DNA from: an uncultured Planctomycetales bacterium
GTDB lineage: Bacteria; Planctomycetota; Planctomycetia; Isosphaerales; Isosphaeraceae
Reading direction: 5' to 3'
Assembly (NCBI GenBank): GCA_903926465.1
Contig: CAIYJE010000015.1
Coordinates: forward strand, 1-44,058
DNA: 44,058 nt
Shown: in pieces, positions 16,767 to 25,204 of the stretch
Layout: every line of letters starts with the position of its first letter
How positions within the stretch are numbered: position 1 is the stretch's first letter
Notes under the pieces: generated by a model
The model's database searches: none
What the model was told of the DNA's origin: nothing
Seen by the model: the letters and a program-made list of their open reading frames with translations, nothing else
Position numbers and translations under genes: made by a program

Positions 16767-19700
16767 ATGGCGGCATGGAATGACCGGAGGGGACGGCGTA
16801 CCCGGAACTTGGCAACTCGGCGGCCTGTTCTGGAATGCCTTGAATCACGGCTGGTGCTTTCCACCTTTACGGTGACCAACGTCAATGACTCCGGGGCGGG
16901 TTCGTTCCGTCAGGCGATTACCGACGCCAACAGCACGCCCAATGCGGCCGGTACCACCGACATGATCAACTTCAATATCGCGGGCACGGGGCTGCACACC
17001 ATCACCGCCAGTTCGGCTCTGCCCGATATTGGCGAAACAGTGACGATCAACGGCTATAGCCAGCCCGGTTCCAAGGCCAACACCCAGGCCACCGGCGCTT
17101 TGAATTCGGTGTTGTTGATCAGCGTGCCCGGGTTCACGGTCACTTCTGGGCATGTGGTGCTGCAGGGCCTGGACTTTCCCACCGGTGGGCTGGTGATCAA
17201 AGGGGACACCAACCGGGTGGAAGGCTGCTACATAGGCACCAATAATCTGGGTACGGTGGCTCCTGGGCTGGCCCCTGGCGCGGCCACCCAGACCGGAATC
17301 TTGGTTCTGGGGAGCAGCAACTTGATTGGTGGCACCGATCCTGGGACCCGGAATCTGATCTCGGGCAATAACAGCGCCGGGGTGTTGATCCAGGGGGGGG
17401 CCAGTGGCAATACCCTGGAGGGGAACCTGATCGGCACCCAGGCCAATGGAGCTACCGCCCTGGGGAACGCCGTGGGGGTTCGGTTTGAGAGCAGCACCAG
17501 CAACAAGGTGGGCGGCACCGACACCGGGGCCGGTAACGTGATTGCCGGCAATTCGTACGCCGGCGTCTGGCTGTTCAACGCCTCGAATTCCGTGATCGAG
17601 GGGAACCTGATCGGCACCACCGCCACCGGCCAGACCGCGCTGGCGAACCAGAACTTTGGCGTGGCCGTGGATGGCACCACCGGCTCGGCCATGATTGGCG
17701 GCACCACGGCGGCGGCCCGGAACATCATTTCCGGCAACAATGGGCCGGGCGTGCTGGTGGCCACCAGCGAGACCGGCAACGACGTGCTGGGCAATTACAT
17801 TGGCGTGGCCGCCGATGGCACCACCGCCCTGGGAAATGTTGGGCCTGGCATCCGCGTGGCCCGCGCGGATAAGGGGATGTACATTGGCGGCACCATTGCG
17901 GCGGCGGCCAACCTGATCAGCCACAACCTGGGGGCCGGGGTCACCGTTGACCCTGCGTCCAGTTCCAGCTCTGCCCCCGCCCCCACCGCCGTCTCAATTC
18001 GCACCAATCAGATCTACAATAACCAGTCCATTGGCATTGATCTGGGTTCGGATGGCACCACCAACAACCACAACGGCGGCCCAGTGAGCGGCCAGCCCAA
18101 CGGCCAGCTCAATACCCCGGTTCTGAGCGCGGTCACCAGCGATGGCAGTACCACCTCCATCACCGGCAGCTACAACGGCGCCCCCAGCACCACCTACACC
18201 CTGCAGTTCTTCAGCAGCCCGTTTGCCAGTTTCACCAGCAGAGGCGATGGCCTGACCTACCTGGGCCAGACCACGGTCACCACCGATAGCGCGGGCAATG
18301 CCTCGTACCTGGCCGGCATGCCGGTCCCGGTGGGGGCTGGTAAGCCGGTCTCGGCCATCGCCATCGACCCGACCGGCAATACCTCGGAGTTCTCTGCCGA
18401 CTCGGCGTTTGCGTTCAGCAGTCCGGTGAATCTGGCAGTGGTGCTCTCACAGGTTGCCAGCCCGATTGGAACCGGTCAACCGTTCACGTACACGGCCACC
18501 GTGACCAACAACGGCACCAACACGGCCAACAATATCTCGCTTGTGTGCGCAGCCTTTGGCGGGGGCGTTCAGGTGGATGCCGCAAAAACCACCATCAACC
18601 AGGGGACGATCTCGGTAGAGACCGGTGGAATTTATGCCACCATTGGCTCACTGGCTCCTGGAATTTCGGCCAAGGCCACCATCACGGCCACAGCCACCCA
18701 GTCTGGGCAGATCAACCTGACCGGGCTGACCTACAGCTCCGAGCCTGAAACCACCACCACCGACAACTCGACACATGAAGTGGTCACCGTGGCTGCCGCC
18801 CCTGACCTGGTCGTGCAGGGTTCGGGCCCCAGCAGCGTGGCCATCAACCAGCCGGCCACCTTCACCTTCACGGTGCGGAACTCGGGCTCGGGTGCGGCCT
18901 CCGGCGTCAAGCTCACCATCCCCTTGCCCACCGGCTCTTCCTACAGCAACGGCACCACCAGCCAGGGTTCGATCGGCCAGACCGGCACCTCGGTGCTGGT
19001 CGATATTGGCACCATGGCCGCCAACGCCGTGATTACGGTAAAGGTCCCGGTTGCCGCCTCGGCGCAGGGAACCCTGAGCCTGACCGCAACCGCCACCCTC
19101 ACGGAAACGGACCCCACTCCGGCCAACAATTCCACCACGGTCAGCGTGACGGTGCTCAGCGCCCCCAATATGCAGACGGTGGTGACCTCACCGGGCCCCA
19201 ACATCTACCTGGGCCAGATTGCCACCTACCTGATCACCATTACCAACCACGGCCAGACCACCGCCAACAACGTGGTGGTGAATGCCAACCTGTCACCGGC
19301 CGGCGAGTTTATCAACACCTTCGCCACCCAGGGGACTTCCACCAGCCACCCGGGGACCGTTCAGGCCGCGCTGGGCTCGATCAAACCGGGTGAATCGGCC
19401 GTCGTCACCGTCAACGTTCGGCCGATCCAGGCCGGCGTGGCCACGCTGGGGGCCACCACCACCAGCACCGAGCCCGACGCCGACCCCCAAGACAACACCG
19501 GCGCCGCCAGCGTGACGGTGGTGGCCCAGCCCACCCCGACCCACGTCACCCGTATCAAGCCGGTGGTTCAGAACGGCAGAATTCGCAGCTACGAGATCAC
19601 CTTCTCCGACGCTCTCGATTCCGACTCGGCCTCCCGAATTGGTGCCTACCGGGTGATTGCCCCTGGCCCTTCGGGCGTGCTGGGCGCGCCTGGATCGCGG

Positions 19701-20168
19701 AATTTGCCACTCAGTTATGCCACCTATGATGACTCGCTGCATAAGGTCACGCTGGTGCTGAAGCAACTGGCCCCCATGAACCAGTTCATCGGCATTGTGG
19801 CTTATGGCACCGGTGGCCACGCCATTCATGACAGCCACGGCCAGCCGATCGACGGTGACAACCGGGGCGTGGTGGGGACCGACCTGATGACCATGGTCGG
19901 CCGTGGCAACCGGCTGGCATACTCGGATGCCGATGGCGACCGGGTGCTGTTGCAGATCCAGGGGCCTGGCGGGCTGGTGATCTTCCGCACCCTCGGCCAG
20001 AACGCGATTGTGCTGACGGCCGGAACCTCGCCCTACAAGAGCAAGCTCATTGGCGGCGTCAAGCGGACCGGTTCGGCCGGCAACGGCGTCACCTATATCA
20101 GCCAGTTCTATGGCCTGGAGAACGTGATCAACCGTCTGCCCTCCAACAAGTTCGTGATCCAGAACTGA
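16767..20168 (+). CDS. Large secreted beta-helix protein with DUF11-type repeats
   Basis: A 1133-residue secreted or surface protein. It opens with an Arg-rich stretch and LECLESRLVLS near residue 24, the planctomycete LExLExR-type N-terminal motif seen on exported giant proteins. Residues about 40-430 form a right-handed beta-helix with recurring turns of the form GNxIGTxAxGxTALGN (at least four copies, around residues 152-360). Residues about 550-920 hold three DUF11/CARDB-like Ig modules, each with a NNGTNTANN or NSGSGAASG type turn. The C-terminal 200 residues form a further domain starting THVTRIKPVVQNGRI. Thr, Gly, Asn and Ala are very frequent and cysteine is nearly absent (one Cys at residue 154-ish of the helix and one in the first DUF11 module). 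Adhesion or envelope structure is likely; binding partner unknown. Confidence 0.85.
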   Translation: MAAWNDRRGRRTRNLATRRPVLECLESRLVLSTFTVTNVNDSGAGSFRQAITDANSTPNAAGTTDMINFNIAGTGLHTITASSALPDIGETVTINGYSQPGSKANTQATGALNSVLLISVPGFTVTSGHVVLQGLDFPTGGLVIKGDTNRVEGCYIGTNNLGTVAPGLAPGAATQTGILVLGSSNLIGGTDPGTRNLISGNNSAGVLIQGGASGNTLEGNLIGTQANGATALGNAVGVRFESSTSNKVGGTDTGAGNVIAGNSYAGVWLFNASNSVIEGNLIGTTATGQTALANQNFGVAVDGTTGSAMIGGTTAAARNIISGNNGPGVLVATSETGNDVLGNYIGVAADGTTALGNVGPGIRVARADKGMYIGGTIAAAANLISHNLGAGVTVDPASSSSSAPAPTAVSIRTNQIYNNQSIGIDLGSDGTTNNHNGGPVSGQPNGQLNTPVLSAVTSDGSTTSITGSYNGAPSTTYTLQFFSSPFASFTSRGDGLTYLGQTTVTTDSAGNASYLAGMPVPVGAGKPVSAIAIDPTGNTSEFSADSAFAFSSPVNLAVVLSQVASPIGTGQPFTYTATVTNNGTNTANNISLVCAAFGGGVQVDAAKTTINQGTISVETGGIYATIGSLAPGISAKATITATATQSGQINLTGLTYSSEPETTTTDNSTHEVVTVAAAPDLVVQGSGPSSVAINQPATFTFTVRNSGSGAASGVKLTIPLPTGSSYSNGTTSQGSIGQTGTSVLVDIGTMAANAVITVKVPVAASAQGTLSLTATATLTETDPTPANNSTTVSVTVLSAPNMQTVVTSPGPNIYLGQIATYLITITNHGQTTANNVVVNANLSPAGEFINTFATQGTSTSHPGTVQAALGSIKPGESAVVTVNVRPIQAGVATLGATTTSTEPDADPQDNTGAASVTVVAQPTPTHVTRIKPVVQNGRIRSYEITFSDALDSDSASRIGAYRVIAPGPSGVLGAPGSRNLPLSYATYDDSLHKVTLVLKQLAPMNQFIGIVAYGTGGHAIHDSHGQPIDGDNRGVVGTDLMTMVGRGNRLAYSDADGDRVLLQIQGPGGLVIFRTLGQNAIVLTAGTSPYKSKLIGGVKRTGSAGNGVTYISQFYGLENVINRLPSNKFVIQN

Positions 20169-20205
20169 AGCAGGCTGGCTGACCCGTGCCGATGATTGAA
20201 AACCG

Positions 20206-20240
20206 CCAGGCCCGGAGCGAGACGAACGCCCCGGGCCTGG
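20206..20240 (+). terminator. Strong hairpin after the surface protein gene
   Basis: CCAGGCCCGG at 20206-20215 pairs perfectly with CCGGGCCTGG at 20231-20240 around a 15-base loop, 38 bases past the stop codon. There is no T-tract, so it is either a Rho-independent-like 3' end stabiliser or a palindromic repeat. The remainder of the gap to 20496 holds a TATGCT box at 20401-20406 that may belong to the aroF promoter, but I found no matching -35. Confidence 0.5.
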
Positions 20241-20496
20241 GCTACGGACGCCAGATTCCATTCCACAGGCGGCCGGCCCCAGAACCGGAAATCCGAGGTT
20301 TCCGTTCCACCCGCAATCTGGAATCTGCAACCCAATAGGCGCAGAACCTTTACGCAATTTTCGCGTAGAATTGACCTTCCCCAGGCCCACCGGTCCGTGC
20401 TATGCTTTTCGATTCGAAGCTACCGAGCCAGGGCGATCAGCGTGCGCCCACCGGTTTTGAACCGTTCCTGCGCCGCCAGTCTCTTTGAGGGCCGCG

Positions 20497-21534
20497 ATGA
20501 TCATCGTCCTGAAACCGCACAGCACTCCTGAACAGATTCAGCATGTGCTCGAGCGGATCGAAGCACTCGGATTCATGCCCCACGTCTCCCAGGGGGTGGC
20601 CCGGACCATTATTGGCGTGATTGGCGACGAGGATCAGCTCAGAGCCGAACCGCTGCAGGCGATCGACGGCGTTGAGACCGTGTTGCCAATCCTCAAGCCG
20701 TTCAAGCTGGCCAGCCGCGAGTTCCACCAGGCCGACACCGTGGTTGAAGTCAAGGGGATCCGGATCGGTGGCGGACATCTGGCCATGATTGCCGGCCCCT
20801 GCGCCATCGAGGGCGAGGCGATCTTGATGGAGATTGCCGAGCAGGTCCAGAAAGCCGGCGCCAACATCCTTCGCGGCGGAGCCTTCAAGCCCCGCACCAG
20901 CCCCTACAGCTTTCAGGGGATGGGCGAAGACGGGCTCAAGATCCTCAAGGCCACCGGCGAACGGTTTGGCATGCCGGTCGTGACCGAGGTCATGGACCCT
21001 CGCCAGATTGATCTGGTAGTGCGGTACACCGACATGATCCAGATCGGTGCCCGCAATATGCAGAACTTTGATCTGCTCAAGGAGATCGGGCGAACCCGCA
21101 CTCCCGTGCTGCTCAAGCGCGGTCTGAGCGCCACCGTTAAAGACCTGCTGATGTCGGCCGAATACGTGCTGTCTCAGGGGAATCGCCAGGTGATCTTGTG
21201 CGAGCGTGGCGTCAAGAGCTTTGAAGACTCGACCCGCAACATGCTCGACCTGGCCAGCGTGCCCAACGTCAAGGCTCAGAGCCACCTGCCGATGATTGTC
21301 GACCCCAGCCACGCCACCGGGCGGCGGGACCTGATTCCAGCCATGGCCCTGGCCTCGGTGGCCGCCGGCGCTGACGGCGTGCACATCGAAGTGCATTCCT
21401 GCCCCGAGCAGGCCCGGTCTGATGGCCCGCAAGCGCTCTTGCCCGATCAGTATGCCCGTCTCATGGACCAGATCCGGCCGCTCGCCGAGCTGCTGGGCCG
21501 AAAGATTGATGTCTGCGAAGGAGTTTCTGTCTGA
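20497..21534 (+). CDS. aroF: 3-deoxy-7-phosphoheptulonate (DAHP) synthase
   Basis: This cytoplasmic enzyme joins phosphoenolpyruvate and erythrose 4-phosphate, the first step of the shikimate pathway. From ATG 20497 (GAGGG just upstream) the protein is 345 residues. Residues 1-70 ([20 protein letters not shown]) form the ferredoxin-like regulatory domain of the Thermotoga-type enzyme. The KDO8PS-like barrel follows with [50 protein letters not shown] and [15 protein letters not shown], covering the metal- and PEP-binding residues. The N-terminal domain in relatives carries feedback inhibition by aromatic amino acids. Its TGA overlaps the tpiA ATG by one base, so the two genes are likely co-transcribed. 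Confident assignment. Confidence 0.95.
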   Translation: MIIVLKPHSTPEQIQHVLERIEALGFMPHVSQGVARTIIGVIGDEDQLRAEPLQAIDGVETVLPILKPFKLASREFHQADTVVEVKGIRIGGGHLAMIAGPCAIEGEAILMEIAEQVQKAGANILRGGAFKPRTSPYSFQGMGEDGLKILKATGERFGMPVVTEVMDPRQIDLVVRYTDMIQIGARNMQNFDLLKEIGRTRTPVLLKRGLSATVKDLLMSAEYVLSQGNRQVILCERGVKSFEDSTRNMLDLASVPNVKAQSHLPMIVDPSHATGRRDLIPAMALASVAAGADGVHIEVHSCPEQARSDGPQALLPDQYARLMDQIRPLAELLGRKIDVCEGVSV

Positions 21535-22328
21535 TGTCGCATCGCACCCTGTTCATTGCCGGTAACTGGAAGATGAACCCGGCCAGCCGGGCCTCCGCCG
21601 TGGCGCTGGCCGAAGCCGTCAAGGCCGGCGTTGGGGCCGATACCAGCGTGCATGTGGCTGTGGCTCCCCCTGCTCTGTTCCTGGAAGCGATCGACAAAGC
21701 CATCGACAGCTCACCGCTGGGCCTGGCGGCTCAGAACATGCACTGGAAGGCCGATGGTGCCTACACCGGCGAACATTCGGCGGCCATGCTGCTCGACGCC
21801 GGCTGCACCCACGTGATTCTGGGCCACAGCGAACGCCGACACGGCATGGGTGAGACCGACGCCCAGGTGAACCTCAAGCTGCACGCGGCCCTGGCCGCCG
21901 GCCTGATCCCAATTGTCTGCCTGGGTGAACTGCTGGCCGAGCGTGAAGCCGGTCAGACCGAGAGCGTGCTTCAGACCCAGCTCAGCGGCTCACTGGCCGG
22001 GCTCACCCCCGAACAGATGGGCGGCGTGGTGCTGGCCTATGAGCCGGTTTGGGCCATTGGCACCGGCAAGGTGGCCAGCCCTGAGCAGGCTCAAGACGCT
22101 CATGCGTTCATCCGCCGGACCCTGGCCACCCAGTTCTCGCCGGCGATCGCCGCCCGAGTGGTTGTCCAGTACGGAGGGAGCGTGAAGGCCGACAACGCCC
22201 ACGGCCTGCTCAGTTGCCCCGATATCGATGGCGCCCTGGTGGGCGGAGCCAGCCTCAAGGCTGACGACTTCCTGGGAATCATTCAGGCCGCGCAAGCCGT
22301 GACCACCCACGAAAAAGCCAGAGCCTGA
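21534..22328 (+). CDS. tpiA: Triosephosphate isomerase
   Basis: This glycolytic enzyme interconverts dihydroxyacetone phosphate and glyceraldehyde 3-phosphate. The 264-residue protein is slightly longer than the usual 250. The start FIAGNWKMN holds the substrate-binding Asn and Lys; the catalytic His is in HVILGHSERR and the catalytic Glu in LAYEPVWAIGTGKVA, which continues into the mobile loop 6. The phosphate-binding VQYGGSVKADN and GALVGGASL segments are intact. Unusually, the residue after HSERR is HGMGE instead of RxxFGE, a mild variant. The ATG shares a base with the aroF stop (TGATG), indicating translational coupling. A terminator-like hairpin follows. Confidence 0.96.
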   Translation: MSHRTLFIAGNWKMNPASRASAVALAEAVKAGVGADTSVHVAVAPPALFLEAIDKAIDSSPLGLAAQNMHWKADGAYTGEHSAAMLLDAGCTHVILGHSERRHGMGETDAQVNLKLHAALAAGLIPIVCLGELLAEREAGQTESVLQTQLSGSLAGLTPEQMGGVVLAYEPVWAIGTGKVASPEQAQDAHAFIRRTLATQFSPAIAARVVVQYGGSVKADNAHGLLSCPDIDGALVGGASLKADDFLGIIQAAQAVTTHEKARA

Positions 22329-22360
22329 CCACCGGCCCGGCAATCCAGACTCTTCCAAAG

Positions 22361-22393
22361 GGGGTCAGGCTGTACTCGGCCTCACCCCATTTT
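22361..22393 (+). terminator. Terminator-like hairpin between tpiA and secG
   Basis: GGGGT-c-AGGC at 22361-22370 pairs with GCCT-c-ACCCC at 22379-22388 with one C/C mismatch and an 8-base loop, followed by ATTTTC. It lies 33 bases after tpiA. The short T-tract makes it a plausible but not strong intrinsic terminator. Confidence 0.5.
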
Positions 22394-22469
22394 CTTGAAT
22401 CATGCGACGCCGCAGCGGTCCACGTCGCCAGGTCTCCCCCTCTTGATCGCATAGCACAGGACACTTGCC

Positions 22470-22985
22470 GTGGCTGGTTTCCTCATTGGTCTGCTCAACG
22501 TTCTGCTGGTGATCAGCTCCCTGTTCCTGATCTGCCTGGTCTTGATCCAGCGCGGCAAGGGAGGTGGGCTGGCAGGTGCTTTTGGTGGACCGGGCGGCTC
22601 CAGCGCCTTCGGCACCAAGGCCGGCGACATCTTCACCAAGATCACCATCATCACCGCCGGCATCTGGTTCTTGCTCACCATGTTACAGGTCATCCTGATC
22701 AACAAGGGGGGCTCGGGCTCAGCGTTCCAGGGTGGCCCCTCGGCCATCTCCGAACTGCCCGTTTCCGACGACGTGACCGGCGCGGCCCCCAATCCGTTTG
22801 CCAATAACCCCAGCGGTACCACCGGCCTGGCTCCGGAAACCGGAACCGCCCCCTCGGCCGAAAAGGGACTCGAAGGGCTGCCTTCCGCCATTGGCACCGA
22901 GCCAGCCGCGGCACCCGCACCTGCCACCACCCCGGCTCCAGACGCCGGTGGGGCCACCAACACCACCCCCACGCCGACGCCCTGA
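22470..22985 (+). CDS. secG: SecG subunit of the Sec translocon
   Basis: SecG is the small inner-membrane partner of SecY and SecE in protein export. It starts at GTG 22470. The first membrane span ([21 protein letters not shown]) runs into [28 protein letters not shown], the conserved cytoplasmic Gly-rich loop, and a second span ([20 protein letters not shown]) follows. That core is normal. The protein is 171 residues against about 75-110 in most bacteria: from residue 85 onward it is a disordered Pro/Ala/Thr tail ending NTTPTPTP. Such tails occur in some planctomycetes and I know of no function for them. Confidence 0.93.
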   Translation: MAGFLIGLLNVLLVISSLFLICLVLIQRGKGGGLAGAFGGPGGSSAFGTKAGDIFTKITIITAGIWFLLTMLQVILINKGGSGSAFQGGPSAISELPVSDDVTGAAPNPFANNPSGTTGLAPETGTAPSAEKGLEGLPSAIGTEPAAAPAPATTPAPDAGGATNTTPTPTP

Positions 22986-23137
22986 TTCGTGAATTCCAGG
23001 GAACGCCCAGGGGGGAATCGGGTTGGTGCCCGGCCCTACGGTTTTCCAGTCCCACGAATTGCGAGGCTGAGTGCACCCTGTTGACCAGGGTGCCAGTGTT
23101 CCTTTCCGCATTTGGCTCGTCCGTTGAGGTTCCTTTG

Positions 23138-24013
23138 TTGCTCAGCATGACCGGCTTTGGTGAGGCACGGTACCAGGACGATCGCTTGATCGTGCTGGCG
23201 GAAGTTCGCGCGGTGAATAACCGGAACTTCCGGCTCTCATGCCGGCTGAGTGCGCCGTATGACACGGTGGAACCGGAAGTGGAACGGCTGGTGCGGCAGA
23301 TCGCGCGTCGGGGATCGGTCCAGGTTACGATCAGGGTCGAGCGGCCCAAGCGGGCCGAGGATTATCAGCTGAACCTGGTGGCCCTGCAGAGCTATCAGAA
23401 GCAGCTTGAGTCATTACGGCCACCGGGTGAGCCGGCCGTGGATCCTTCGCTGCTGCTGGGCTTGCCCGGCGTGGTGGAGGACCGGCGGAACCAGAATGCC
23501 GAGAACCCTCATGATGACTGGCCGTTGATTTCAACGGTGCTGGAACGGGCCCTTGAGCAGTTCCAGGCCAGCCGGGCCACTGAGGGGCAGGCCATGGCCG
23601 ATGAGCTGAAAGCGCTGGGACGGGGCATTGAGCAGGAACTGGACCGGGTGGTGGCACGAACCCCCGAGGTGGTCTCGCTCTACCAGCAGCGGCTCCAGGA
23701 ACGGGTGCAAACTCTGGTTCAGGAGCGGGTGGCCATTCGCCCTGAAGACCTGATTCGCGAGGTGGCGATTCTGGCCGAACGGGCCGACGTCAGCGAAGAG
23801 ATCATTCGACTCCGGGCCCACCTGGTGCAGTATCAGGAAGTGATAGACGCCACGGAAAGCGCCGGTCGAAAGCTGGAATTCGTGGTTCAAGAGATGGGCC
23901 GAGAAACCAACACCATCGGCTCCAAAGCCAACGACGTGACCATTAGCCGGTCGGTGGTGGAAATGAAGGGGAATCTCGAGAAGATCCGGGAACTGATTCA
24001 GAACGTTGAGTGA
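23138..24013 (+). CDS. yicC: YicC-family endoribonuclease
   Basis: YicC proteins are stress-related RNases that degrade certain small RNAs and often sit next to gmk, as here. The N-terminal domain starts LSMTGFGEARYQDDRLIVLAEVRAVNNRNF, the family hallmark, and the C-terminal DUF1732 part ends with ESAGRKLEFVVQEMGRETNTIGSKA, including the conserved Glu-rich metal site. The length of about 292 residues is standard. I placed the start at TTG 23138 with GAGG nine bases upstream, because family members usually begin two to four residues before SMTGFG; ATG 23147 is the alternative. The frame is open further upstream to 23081 without a family match. Confidence 0.92.
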   Translation: MLSMTGFGEARYQDDRLIVLAEVRAVNNRNFRLSCRLSAPYDTVEPEVERLVRQIARRGSVQVTIRVERPKRAEDYQLNLVALQSYQKQLESLRPPGEPAVDPSLLLGLPGVVEDRRNQNAENPHDDWPLISTVLERALEQFQASRATEGQAMADELKALGRGIEQELDRVVARTPEVVSLYQQRLQERVQTLVQERVAIRPEDLIREVAILAERADVSEEIIRLRAHLVQYQEVIDATESAGRKLEFVVQEMGRETNTIGSKANDVTISRSVVEMKGNLEKIRELIQNVE

Positions 24014-24121
24014 GAACCGATCAGGATTGGGGCTCGATGGATGGCCAGCCTTGGCTGGCCGTATTCGGGTCTCTTTGCAACCAACCAATCGCGGGAACGC
24101 AGGCAACCAGGAACCGTGTGG

Positions 24122-24712
24122 ATGTGGATTCAGGGCTGGGGAGAAGTACCGGGCCAGCTTGTGGTGATCTCTGGCCCGTCGGGCTCGGGAAAGAGTACGG
24201 TCATTCGCCGGCTCCTGGAGCGGTCCGACGTGCGTGCCGAACTCTCGGTCTCTGCCACGTCTCGCGTGCCGAGGCCCGGTGAAGTCGACGGCGTGGACTA
24301 CTTCTTCCGCACCGCCGACGCCTTCAAGCGGGGCTGTACCGACGGCGAGTTCCTGGAATGGGCCGAGTACAACGGCAACTTTTACGGAACCCCCGCGCGG
24401 CCGGTGTTTGAGGCCCTAGCGGACGGGCGAACCGTGATCCTGGAAATTGAGACCAAGGGAGCCATGCAGGTCCGGGAGCAAGCCCCGACCGCCCTTTTCG
24501 TGTTCATCGACGTTCCCAACTTCGGTGAACTGGCCCGCCGCCTGCGTGCCAGGGGCACCGAGACCGACTTGCAAATTCACCAGCGCCTGGTCATTGCCCG
24601 CAAAGAGCGAGACCTGGCCCATTGCTATGACGTGCGGATCATCAACGACAACCTGGATCAGGCCGTGGCCGAACTGGCCAACGTGCTTTGTACCCAGACC
24701 TCAGGAGGCTGA
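24122..24712 (+). CDS. gmk: Guanylate kinase
   Basis: This enzyme phosphorylates GMP to GDP with ATP. The P-loop reads GPSGSGKST about 18 residues from the chosen start, followed by SVSATSRVPRPGEVDGVDYFF, which holds the GMP-binding Ser and Arg residues, then EFLEWAEYNGNFYGTP and VILEIETKGAMQVR. The usual lid Arg residues are present in RLRARGTET and HQRLVIARKE. ILEIETKGA replaces the common LEID(V/W)QGA, a small variation. The ORF is open from ATG 24041, but the family normally has 5-15 residues before the P-loop strand, so ATG 24122 is preferred. It lies between yicC and rpoZ in the classical order. Confidence 0.93.
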   Translation: MWIQGWGEVPGQLVVISGPSGSGKSTVIRRLLERSDVRAELSVSATSRVPRPGEVDGVDYFFRTADAFKRGCTDGEFLEWAEYNGNFYGTPARPVFEALADGRTVILEIETKGAMQVREQAPTALFVFIDVPNFGELARRLRARGTETDLQIHQRLVIARKERDLAHCYDVRIINDNLDQAVAELANVLCTQTSGG

Positions 24713-24718
24713 CGAGCC

Positions 24719-24988
24719 ATGCACGAGCAGTTGAAAGAAGACGAGATCGTGAACAAGGTGGGCGGCCGGTTCAAGCTGGCCACCCTGATCCAGAAGCGGC
24801 TGATCGCGCTCAACCAGGGCTCTCGCCCACTGGTGGACATGCGCACGCCAGACAAGATGGCCGTGGTCATTGCCGAGATCATGCAGGACAAGATCTACCT
24901 GGACATCACCGGCCGGGTGATGACAGTGGCCGGCGACTCGGCCGACGAGATTGAAGGCGGCACGGTGGACCTGACCCAGGCGAATTAA
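24719..24988 (+). CDS. rpoZ: RNA polymerase omega subunit
   Basis: Omega is the small RNA polymerase subunit that helps fold and hold beta-prime. The 89-residue protein begins six bases after gmk with a perfect AGGAGG Shine-Dalgarno at 24703-24708. The family core is [28 protein letters not shown], followed by a segment rich in charged residues, [17 protein letters not shown]. This core, with the position directly behind gmk, makes the call secure despite low sequence conservation of omega. A large hairpin lies 44 bases after the stop, suggesting the yicC-gmk-rpoZ transcript ends there. Confidence 0.9.
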   Translation: MHEQLKEDEIVNKVGGRFKLATLIQKRLIALNQGSRPLVDMRTPDKMAVVIAEIMQDKIYLDITGRVMTVAGDSADEIEGGTVDLTQAN

Positions 24989-25031
24989 CCGGCCCCACCC
25001 AAGGCCACCTCGCCAACATAACCGTCACACC

Positions 25032-25090
25032 CGGTCTTTTCGTTCCTGGTCTGGCTGGGATCACCCCAAGCCAGACCCCGGAACGGACCG
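25032..25090 (+). terminator. Long multi-part hairpin between rpoZ and ftsK
   Basis: Three nested stems line up: CGGTC 25032-25036 with GACCG 25086-25090, CGTTCC 25041-25046 with GGAACG 25080-25085, and GGTCTGGCT 25048-25056 with AGCCAGACC 25069-25077 around a 12-base loop. That is 20 paired bases with small bulges (TTTT, T, CC). No T-tract follows, so it is either a terminator of unusual type, a processing signal or a structured RNA. Confidence 0.55.
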
Positions 25091-25204
25091 ATCTCTCAAG
25101 AATGATTGCTGTGGCGGGGCGGGACCATCCACCAGCCGGCCCCACCTTGGCAATTGTGGCTTGACCGCTTGCGTTCGACCTGGTGACACGGGGGCCTGTG
25201 GCGG

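Noticed and set aside
17200-17900. Repeated DNA that might look like a tandem or CRISPR-type array
   Set aside because: The repetition is at the protein level (beta-helix turns) with differing DNA, inside a gene; no direct repeats of constant length with spacers occur anywhere in the window.
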